Shown here piece after piece: positions 1 to 5,797 of a stretch of 9,219 nucleotides of DNA. The notes below the pieces were generated by a model, which saw nothing but the letters and a program-made list of their open reading frames with translations, searched no databases and had not been told where the DNA came from. Origin of the DNA: JBEEMU01 sp043778315 (GTDB lineage Bacteria; Bacteroidota; Bacteroidia; Chitinophagales; Saprospiraceae). The stretch lies in contig JAYWGJ010000069.1 of the NCBI GenBank assembly GCA_043778315.1, positions 1 through 9,219 on the forward strand. The letters are read 5' to 3'. The position numbers were made by a program, and so were the translations under genes. Each line of letters opens with the position of its first letter. Position 1 is the first letter of the stretch.

Positions 1-1
1 A

Positions 2-1276
2 AGTCGCATCTCGCAAATTACCTTGTCAGAAACGGACTTAGTCCAAAAAATAAGTCATTTGCAGACCGAAACGCAGCTTTTCGCAACCAAAATAACGGAT
101 TCGGACAGCAGCTATCGACAAGTGACGGAGGCGTTAAGTTTGGCTTCTGCCGATTATAACAGCAAAAATATTGAGTTGATAAAACAACAAAATAAGATAC
201 AATCGCTGCAAACAGAGCTATCGTTCCGCGAACGACAAACCTACGAACTAAACACACAAACGGCTGCTAATCAGATACTTATTACGCGAAACAGCGATGA
301 ACTCCGCGATGCGCAAGACGAAATAGACGCACTCACGCGCACCTTGCAGGAGAAGATGTCGGATAGAAAACAGATGGAGCAGACGCTCACGCAAGCCGAG
401 CAAACGTACTACAATTCGCGTACCGACATCACGTCGATGGAAGAGCAAATGCGTACCGCAACGAAATCAAAAAACGGACTACAAACGGTTTTGCAGCAGT
501 CGCGAGAGCAGTTTAACGACGTGAAATTGCAACTCACGAGCATCAGCGAGCGGCTGCGCATCGAGTTTTCGGTGGAAGTGAACGATATTATCAATCAAGA
601 CCCCGACCTTTCGCTGAGCGAAAACGAGCTGACCGAATACACGCAAAATATCAAAAAACGCCTCGACGTTTTTGGCGAAGTGAACCCGATGGCGATAGAG
701 GCGTACAACGAAATCGCGGAACGCGCCGCGTTTATCACTACGCAACGCGACGATTTGGTAGCCGCAAAAACGACGCTTTTAGACACTATTTCGGAGATAG
801 AAACGACCGCGAAAGCGCGTTTTATGGACGCATTTGTGCAGGTGCGCGAGCATTTTATCCGCGTTTTTCGGAGTTTATTCACCGAAGACGACTCGTGCGA
901 CTTGGTACTTTCTACGCCCGAAAATCCGCTCGAGTCGCATATAGAAATCATCGCGAAGCCGAAAGGCAAGCGACCGCAAACCATCAATCAGCTTTCGGGT
1001 GGTGAAAAAACACTGACCGCAACGGCTCTTTTATTCTCTCTATACTTGCTCAAACCCGCGCCTTTTTGCATTTTCGATGAGGTAGATGCGCCCTTAGACG
1101 ACGCGAATATCGATAAATTCAATAATATCATCAAAGAATTTTCGCAAAACTCGCAGTTTATTATCGTCACACACAACAAACAAACGATGGCTTCGGTGGA
1201 TGTGATTTACGGCGTGAGCATGGTAGAGCAAGGCGTGAGCCGCGTGTTGCCCGTCGATTTTAGGAGTTTGAATTGA
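2..1276 (+). CDS. smc: Chromosome partition/condensation protein Smc, C-terminal part (5' truncated by window edge)
   Basis: This is the C-terminal 424 residues of a structural-maintenance-of-chromosomes ATPase; the frame is open to the left edge, so the N-terminal Walker A half and hinge lie outside. Bacterial Smc is usually about 1,180 aa, and with ScpA/ScpB it organises and segregates the chromosome in the cytoplasm. The first ~200 visible residues are Gln/Glu/Lys/Thr-rich, as expected for the returning coiled-coil arm. The head then follows: a GEVNPMAIEAY segment, the ABC signature LSGGEKTLTA (bases 992-1021), Walker B FCIFDEVDAPLDD with catalytic DE (from base 1064) and the H-loop histidine in IIVTHNK (from base 1160). 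It ends in VSRVLPVDFRSLN, close to the usual end of Bacteroidota Smc. A TTG at base 23 is in frame but is internal and not a start. Nothing looks degraded. Identity is near certain from the head motifs. Confidence 0.96.
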   Translation, partial: SRISQITLSETDLVQKISHLQTETQLFATKITDSDSSYRQVTEALSLASADYNSKNIELIKQQNKIQSLQTELSFRERQTYELNTQTAANQILITRNSDELRDAQDEIDALTRTLQEKMSDRKQMEQTLTQAEQTYYNSRTDITSMEEQMRTATKSKNGLQTVLQQSREQFNDVKLQLTSISERLRIEFSVEVNDIINQDPDLSLSENELTEYTQNIKKRLDVFGEVNPMAIEAYNEIAERAAFITTQRDDLVAAKTTLLDTISEIETTAKARFMDAFVQVREHFIRVFRSLFTEDDSCDLVLSTPENPLESHIEIIAKPKGKRPQTINQLSGGEKTLTATALLFSLYLLKPAPFCIFDEVDAPLDDANIDKFNNIIKEFSQNSQFIIVTHNKQTMASVDVIYGVSMVEQGVSRVLPVDFRSLN

Positions 1277-1455
1277 GGTGTTGCTATTGTTATCTTAAAA
1301 CAAAAATATTCAAATAAGTACATTGTCGATTAAATAATCTCGTTTGGGGATTTTGATTTTGTTATAAAAACTAATACTCCCAGATAAATTGATGCAAATT
1401 TATTTAATACACACTGTACTTACAATAAAATATGGTGGATACAAACAACCCACAT

Positions 1456-1491
1456 AAAAACGCCACCCCGAATCTACGGAGTGGCGTTTTT
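1456..1491. terminator. Bidirectional hairpin terminator between convergent smc and S8 protease genes
   Basis: An inverted repeat sits between the converging genes. The left arm (1456-1470) is an A5 run followed by CGCCACCCCG, the loop is AATCTA (1471-1476), and the right arm (1477-1491) ends GTGGCG followed by T5. Fourteen of fifteen positions pair. The exception, 1467 against 1480, is C/A in the plus-strand RNA but becomes a U-G wobble in the minus-strand RNA, so the hairpin is slightly better for the protease transcript. It lies 25 bp past the protease stop codon but 179 bp past the smc stop, which also suggests it mainly serves the protease while acting both ways. The T tract on either strand is the five bases at the foot of the stem. 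Confidence 0.88.
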
Positions 1492-1516
1492 GTATTATTA
1501 TAAAAATAAAAAAAGC

Positions 1517-4453
1517 TTAATGTATCACCGTCAATCGTCTGGTAATCACCGACGCGCCAGAGCGCAAGGCATACATATACGTCCCGTTTGGTAAGGCGCG
1601 GAGGTTGAGGTTTACTTCGGTAGTGCCTTCGGCGGCTTTGCCGTTATAGGCGTTTTGCACCAATTTGCCGTTAATATCATACACGTTCAACTCTACCTCT
1701 TGCGCGGTAGGGAGTGTGAAGCGGATAAGCGCACGGTCGTTGGTCGGGTTTGGTTCGCTTTGCGCTAATGTCGCACCTGTTAGGGTGGTAGCATTGGCAG
1801 TAGCCACCACAAAATCGTCGTAACGGATTTGCGCTGCCGCCGCCGAAGCCTTGATGTCGGCGAGGTTGTCGGCACCGATTAGCGCGAAAGCGACAGTAAT
1901 ACTGCCGTTCGGCGCGATGGTAAACGGACCCGTCGACACGACCTGATGTACATCGTTGCCTGCCGTGGTAGCCGTGCCTGCCTGCGGCAGCGAAGTACTA
2001 AGCGTAGTGTATTTATCCGCAAAACTGTACGCGTCAGCATCGGTGACAACTACGCCTGGCGTAGCCGCCAAATTGTCTAAACCATAAGAACTGAACGGCG
2101 TAGCCGACAGCACTTTTGTACCCGCATACAAGCCGAGACCGCCCGTGCTGTACGAATAACCTAATTTCAAAGCGGCATCTTGATTCGTTTTATTCGCGGT
2201 GTAAGGGTAAATATCCCAATCTGCAAACAAGCCCGCCCATACGTTATTGAGCGTAGCGGCACTCGTATTTTTAATATTATATTCTACAATCACATATTTT
2301 TCGTCGCCTGGCGTACTCCACGCATAAAACTTGTGGTCGATAGACAGACCAACGGGCGTAGGCGCGAGTCCGTCGGTAAACGTACCGTACAAGTCTAATT
2401 CCGAACGCGGATTAGTGGTGTTGCGGCGTACTTTTTGAGTAGAAATAAAATGTTCGTCGTAAGACGGTGTTGTAGTTCCAGTTGGTGGCGTGCCGCGCAC
2501 GTTGTTGATGACTTGTGTATTTGATATGCCTACCATCAAACCGCCTTCGTAGAGCAGCGACGAGTCGCGGTAAATAAAACCGATACCACCAGAAGTAGGC
2601 GTAGTACCGTTGTAGCCTGTTCTGCCTTTGCTCGTGATAGTTGTGCCACAAAGATTAGGGCGAACGTTCACAAAATCCACATTTACGGACACATCAAAAA
2701 CCTGAAAATCGGTGTAAGTACCGTCTGTATAAGTGATTTTGAACTGTACATTTGTATTGGCAGGTGCAGATGCGTTGATTAATACGCGGAACGGGTTTGC
2801 ACTATTGCTGACGCTCGCCAACGTACCTATCACGCCCAAATTGATGGTCGCGGTTTGTATAGTCACGGAACTCGCGTTCGTGACTGCGGTAAGCGTAGCG
2901 GTGAGGTTGGTGGTGGGTGCGAGGTAATTAAAAAACGTACCCGTCACCGAAAGCACTTCGCCAGCCACAAACGCGCCGTCGTTGCCGTCGGTAACGGCAA
3001 TCGGATTGAGGCGAATAGACGCGCTGTTCACGGTCAGTGCCTTGAACATATTGAGTCTGCCTTTACCTAATCTGTTCGCGCAGTTGGTTTGGTTGCTACC
3101 TGTATAATGATTGTCGGACGTGACGCGGAGCTTTTCGCCGAGTTGCAAAGCTGTATAAGTTGGGTACTTGCTTTTGACCAATGCCGCCGCGCCAGCCGTT
3201 ATCGGCGAAGCCATACTTGTACCGCTTAGGCTGCTATATGCGTTATTATAATAGGTGTTGTAAATGCCGTTGCCAGGCGTGCTGATGTCGACGGTGCTGT
3301 TAAAAGTAGAAAAACCAGCTTTCACATCGTTATTACTATTGGTGGCTGCTACCGAAAAGGCGTAGTCGAAAGAAGCGGGATAGTTCACTTCGTCGATGCC
3401 GCTATTACCTGCCGCCGCTACTACCAAAGCGTTTTTGTTAATGGTTGCGTAAGTGACAATGTCTTGCCCAAACTGACCGCCGCCTGCACCGCCCCACGAG
3501 CAGTTGATGACCGCGCAACCGTGGTCTGCGGCATACTTAATGCCTTGATAACCAGCGATAATAAAACCGCTACCATTAGAGCGCGAGTCGTTGTCGGCGG
3601 CGCATTTCACGGGTAAAAACTTGCATTTGAAACCCGTACCTGCCACGCCTACGCCGTTATTAGTAGCGGCGGCAGCGCAACCCGAAACGTGTACGCCGTG
3701 TGCGTTATTAGTGCCAGTTGTATTCGTATTTCTATCCGCCACGACATTATTATAGTCCGCGCCTGCCAAATCCCAGCCTACGCGGTTGTCGATGAAGCCG
3801 TCGCCGTCGTCGTCGATGCCGTTGATGATTTCGTTGTAATTGATTTTTATTTGCGACGCGAGGTCGGGGTGGTCGGTATCTGCGCCGCTATCTACGATGC
3901 CGATGACGACGGTCGTGTCGCCCTGCGAGCCGCCGAGTGCGATGTCCCAGGCATTGACCGCGTTGATGCGCGTGAGGTAGGTTTGTTGGCTGATGCTCGC
4001 GTCGTTCGGCGTGAACGCGCCTGTACTGTATATATAGTATGGTTCGGCATACGCCAAAACGCCCGTTGCGAGGAGTTTGTTCGCTACCGCTTCAATGCCT
4101 GCGTTGCTCGTGATGCCCGTGAGCCGTAAGGTATAAATGCCCGAAAGGTCGACGTAAGCCACGCCGTTGCGGCTGCTTTCTGCGTTGAGTGGCGTTTCGT
4201 GCGGGAACATTTGTTGTACGTTGCTTGCGCCAATCCGCGCTTGCGCCGTCTCAAAAGCCGCTATCACGATGCGATTTTCGGTGCATTGCTTTTGGTATTC
4301 GGGTTTGATTTTGACGATGATTTGCGTCGGGTCGTAGTCGGTGCTTTGCACGTTTGCCGCAAGGCGAAACGTCGGCGTAGCGGCTTTACCGCTTTGCGCC
4401 ATTACCGCTATTGCGCAAAGCAAAAGAGGCAGTACAAGTACTATTTTTTTCAT
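1517..4453 (-). CDS. Secreted subtilisin-like serine protease (peptidase S8) with type IX secretion C-terminal tail
   Basis: A 978-aa exported endopeptidase. Residues 1-20 are a Sec signal peptide (basic MKK, hydrophobic core, AQ cleavage site). Residues ~40-145 look like an inhibitory prodomain (YDPTQIIVKIK, then AYAEPYYIY). The S8 catalytic domain is ~165-475: Asp188 in GIVDSGAD, His252 in HGVHVSG, oxyanion Asn350 in AAAGNSG and nucleophile Ser413 in SGTSMASP. An acidic DDDGDG loop (214-219) may bind calcium. After it comes a beta-rich stretch (~480-620, CARDB-like in appearance), then about 270 residues I cannot assign. Residues ~896-978 are a Por secretion tail (SEPNPTND, LNVYDINGK, LPNGTYMYAL, ITRRLTVIH), which predicts export through the T9SS and surface anchoring or release. 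I chose the ATG at 4453 because it begins the signal peptide; the in-frame TTG at 4537 would add 28 residues ahead of it and overlaps the promoter box. Likely monocistronic. The substrate is unknown; general proteolysis for nutrition is an inference. Confidence 0.94.
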   Translation of the reverse strand: MKKIVLVLPLLLCAIAVMAQSGKAATPTFRLAANVQSTDYDPTQIIVKIKPEYQKQCTENRIVIAAFETAQARIGASNVQQMFPHETPLNAESSRNGVAYVDLSGIYTLRLTGITSNAGIEAVANKLLATGVLAYAEPYYIYSTGAFTPNDASISQQTYLTRINAVNAWDIALGGSQGDTTVVIGIVDSGADTDHPDLASQIKINYNEIINGIDDDGDGFIDNRVGWDLAGADYNNVVADRNTNTTGTNNAHGVHVSGCAAAATNNGVGVAGTGFKCKFLPVKCAADNDSRSNGSGFIIAGYQGIKYAADHGCAVINCSWGGAGGGQFGQDIVTYATINKNALVVAAAGNSGIDEVNYPASFDYAFSVAATNSNNDVKAGFSTFNSTVDISTPGNGIYNTYYNNAYSSLSGTSMASPITAGAAALVKSKYPTYTALQLGEKLRVTSDNHYTGSNQTNCANRLGKGRLNMFKALTVNSASIRLNPIAVTDGNDGAFVAGEVLSVTGTFFNYLAPTTNLTATLTAVTNASSVTIQTATINLGVIGTLASVSNSANPFRVLINASAPANTNVQFKITYTDGTYTDFQVFDVSVNVDFVNVRPNLCGTTITSKGRTGYNGTTPTSGGIGFIYRDSSLLYEGGLMVGISNTQVINNVRGTPPTGTTTPSYDEHFISTQKVRRNTTNPRSELDLYGTFTDGLAPTPVGLSIDHKFYAWSTPGDEKYVIVEYNIKNTSAATLNNVWAGLFADWDIYPYTANKTNQDAALKLGYSYSTGGLGLYAGTKVLSATPFSSYGLDNLAATPGVVVTDADAYSFADKYTTLSTSLPQAGTATTAGNDVHQVVSTGPFTIAPNGSITVAFALIGADNLADIKASAAAAQIRYDDFVVATANATTLTGATLAQSEPNPTNDRALIRFTLPTAQEVELNVYDINGKLVQNAYNGKAAEGTTEVNLNLRALPNGTYMYALRSGASVITRRLTVIH

Positions 4454-4534
4454 GGGATAGTTATAAAATTGGTTTTTTGTAAAATAATTGATAATATTAA
4501 TGAATTTAATTTTGTTAATACAGGGATTAGAACA

Positions 4535-4542
4535 CAAATATA
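4535..4542 (-). promoter_or_regulatory. Candidate -7 promoter box for the S8 protease
   Basis: On the minus strand this reads TATATTTG, an exact match to the Bacteroidota sigma-70-type -7 consensus TAnnTTTG. Transcription would start around base 4529, giving a leader of about 75 nt before the ATG at 4453. No convincing TTG is present at the -33 distance, so support comes from the box and its location only: it lies in the 129-bp gap after the upstream membrane-protein gene. If correct, it rules out the longer protease reading starting at 4537. Confidence 0.5.
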
Positions 4543-4582
4543 CGGAATAGTACTGATATTCTACTATTTTATATTACGAAAA

Positions 4583-5065
4583 TTATTCGTGTCCGTAGTT
4601 GCGCACGCGCCACAGCGAAATAATCATACGAAAAAACATACCAAAATTGGCGATAACGCTGCCCACCATAAAGAAAGTGACGACTTGACGATAGTAAAAA
4701 ATGCGGCTAATTTTGAACGTTTCCGACAAGCCCGTTTTCATCAACGGCAGCACCGAATCGGGCGATTGCTCATCCATAAACGTCTGAAACATAATGGCAG
4801 AGCGTACCAAATACACACCAAAAGGGAACGCTATCATCGTGAAAATGATTTTTATCCACCAAAAATTAGACAGCCAAGTGTATTTGAGTGTGAACATATA
4901 TCGGACGTAAGTCAAGAAAAAAATGACACTAAATATCGTTTCGTTTTGGAACGGAAACGCGACCGCAAACACATCAAATATCGGTTTTAGGATTATAAAG
5001 GTAGCGACCGCCGTGACCGCCAAGCCGAGTAGCTCGAGTTGTATTTTTTGTTGTAAAGAAATCAT
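4583..5065 (-). CDS. Hypothetical multi-pass membrane protein, 160 aa
   Basis: I do not recognise a named family. The protein has about four hydrophobic segments: ~11-31 (GLAVTAVATFIILKPIF), ~40-60 (TIFSVIFFLTYVRYMF), ~67-90 (WWIKIIFTMIAFPFGVYLV) and ~128-150 (VVTFFMVGSVIANFGMFF). A soluble stretch rich in Asp, Ser and Pro (~95-120, MDEQSPDSVLPL) separates the third and fourth. There is no signal peptide, so it is probably an inner-membrane protein. Aromatic and basic residues at the membrane edges look like real coding sequence. The reading frame is clean from the ATG at 5065 to TAA at 4583-4585. It is upstream of and parallel to the S8 protease, with a 129-bp gap that carries its own candidate promoter, so a functional link is not implied. 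Confidence is in it being a gene, not in any function. Confidence 0.8.
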   Translation of the reverse strand: MISLQQKIQLELLGLAVTAVATFIILKPIFDVFAVAFPFQNETIFSVIFFLTYVRYMFTLKYTWLSNFWWIKIIFTMIAFPFGVYLVRSAIMFQTFMDEQSPDSVLPLMKTGLSETFKISRIFYYRQVVTFFMVGSVIANFGMFFRMIISLWRVRNYGHE

Positions 5066-5098
5066 TTATATTTTTAATTGATGATTATGATTATTATT

Positions 5099-5155
5099 GT
5101 GCGGGTTAAAACCACGCACTCCCAAACGTGTGTGGGTTAAAACCACGCACTCCCA
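5099..5155. repeat. Two tandem palindromic 26-bp units
   Basis: Units at 5099-5124 and 5130-5155 differ at a single base (GTGCGGG versus GTGTGGG at the fourth position) and are separated by AACGT. Each contains an imperfect palindrome: GTGYG and CGCAC arms enclose GGTT-AA-AACC, with one bulged A. This predicts a stem of about eight to nine pairs, followed by a TCCCA tail outside the hairpin. In unit 2 the variant base gives a U-G pair on plus-strand RNA and a C/A mismatch on minus-strand RNA. If the -7 box at 5159-5166 is used, both hairpins fall in the 5' leader of the 160-aa membrane protein gene. They could equally be a small dispersed intergenic repeat with no role there. Confidence 0.8.
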
Positions 5156-5158
5156 GCG

Positions 5159-5166
5159 CAAAAGTA
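5159..5166 (-). promoter_or_regulatory. Candidate -7 promoter box for the 160-aa membrane protein gene
   Basis: The minus strand reads TACTTTTG, matching TAnnTTTG exactly. Transcription would start near base 5153 and produce a leader of roughly 88 nt that contains most of the second palindromic unit and all of the first. No clear -33 TTG is seen at the expected spacing. The call rests on the box, the orientation, and its place between the repeat array and the gene. Confidence 0.4.
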
Positions 5167-5204
5167 GTCAAAAAACGAAGACTTTTTCTTTGATTGGCAA
5201 CAAA

Positions 5205-5656
5205 AAAACCTTCGTTCGCTCTGCCTCTCTGCTTCTCCGCGTTTAAAAAAACCTTCTTTGCGTCTAAAAATTACAAAAATACCTCAACAACTCTGCCTCT
5301 TTGCCCCTCTGCTTCTCCGCGTCTAAAAAAACCCTCCGCGTTTAAAAATTACAAAAATACCTCAACAACTCTGCCTCTTTGCCCCTCTGCTTCTCCGCGT
5401 CTAAAAAACCTCCGCGTTTAAAAAACCTTCTTTGCGTCTAAAAAAATACCTTTCCACAACTAAAAAAATCCTCCGCGCCTCTAAAAATTACAAAAATACC
5501 TCAACAACTCTGCCTCTTTGCCCCTCTGCTTCTCCGCGTTTAAAAAAACCCTCCGCGTTAAAAAAAAACCTGTATGCGTTTAAAAAAATGCTTCGCGTTT
5601 TATAAAAATACCTTTCCACAACTAAAAAAATCCTCCGCGCCTCAAAAAAACCTCCC
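5205..5656 (+). repeat. Intergenic repeat array 1: pyrimidine-rich/A-run units including three identical 58-bp copies
   Basis: Three copies of one 58-bp segment, identical by eye, lie at 5265-5322, 5343-5400 and 5482-5539; each begins TAAAAATTACAAAAATACC and ends TCTGCTTCTCCGCGT. A 40-bp segment beginning AAAAATACCTTTCCACAAC occurs twice, at 5442-5481 and 5604-5643. Between and around them are many short A6-8 runs followed by CCTYCGCG or CTTCTTTGCGTCT (for example 5253-5265 and 5427-5439). A partial copy of the core starts near 5216. Spacings of 78 and 139 bp are irregular, so this is a nested, rearranged array and not a clean tandem. The plus strand is strongly pyrimidine-rich between A runs, which leaves little scope for internal hairpins. 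Confidence 0.88.
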
Positions 5657-5738
5657 AAAAATCTTAGCATTAAAATTACAGTTCGTAGGCTAAAATCGTT
5701 GTTTATAGAATAAAAAAAAGCGGTTAAAAATTTCGTAT

Positions 5739-5746
5739 TATCTTTG
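5739..5746 (+). promoter_or_regulatory. Candidate -7 promoter box for the TonB-dependent receptor
   Basis: The sequence TATCTTTG matches the Bacteroidota -7 consensus TAnnTTTG. Initiation near 5752 would leave a leader of about 45 nt before the ATG at 5798. The bases just before the ATG are A-rich (AAAACAAAAA) with no Shine-Dalgarno, as is usual in this phylum. A -33 TTG at the right spacing is not evident. Confidence 0.5.
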
Positions 5747-5797
5747 TATGATAGTTGATAAATTGCAACTTAGAAAACCTCATTATCAAAACAAAAA

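Larger units (their letters stand above)
5066..5797. other. 732-bp divergent intergenic region, repeat-rich, no gene
   Basis: This gap separates the minus-strand membrane protein from the plus-strand TonB-dependent receptor. From left to right it holds a tandem pair of palindromic 26-bp units (5099-5155), a minus-strand -7-like box (5159-5166), a long array of pyrimidine-rich and A-rich repeats (about 5205-5656) and a plus-strand -7-like box (5739-5746). Short open frames exist on both strands but they only read through the repeats and have no coding character. Confidence 0.8.

Noticed and set aside
1395..1402. Minus-strand TAAATTTG match to the -7 consensus
   Set aside because: It would drive transcription antisense into smc with no gene to serve, and the spacer is AT-rich enough for chance matches.
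1384..1403. AT-only inverted repeat (ATAAATT/AATTTAT around GATGCA) after smc
   Set aside because: No G-C pairs in the stem and no T tract follow; such repeats are expected by chance in an AT-rich spacer, and a much better terminator lies downstream.
4454..4537. N-terminal extension of the S8 protease by 28 residues
   Set aside because: It starts with TTG, overlaps the -7-like box, and would place a polar extension ahead of a perfectly good signal peptide beginning at 4453.
4199..4990. Long plus-strand open frame (263 codons) antisense to the protease start and the membrane-protein gene
   Set aside because: It is strongly His/Arg/Lys-rich without domain character, spans an intergenic gap and lies opposite two better supported genes; typical antisense shadow.
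5194..5421. Plus-strand open frame of 75 codons rich in LPLCPSASPRLKK-like repeats
   Set aside because: It consists of translated repeat-array DNA; the peptide repetition follows from two copies spaced 78 bp apart, and the third copy, 139 bp further, is out of frame. No plausible start context or domain.
5205..5656. Possible CRISPR array
   Set aside because: Repeat spacing is irregular, the sequences between identical copies are themselves repeats, the units are not 25-40 bp with uniform unique spacers, and no cas gene is present.
5488..5670. Minus-strand open frame of 60 codons in the repeat array
   Set aside because: Composition (FFKRGEAEGQRGR-type) is that of spurious ORFs from this repeat type; it ends and begins within repeats and has no upstream signal.
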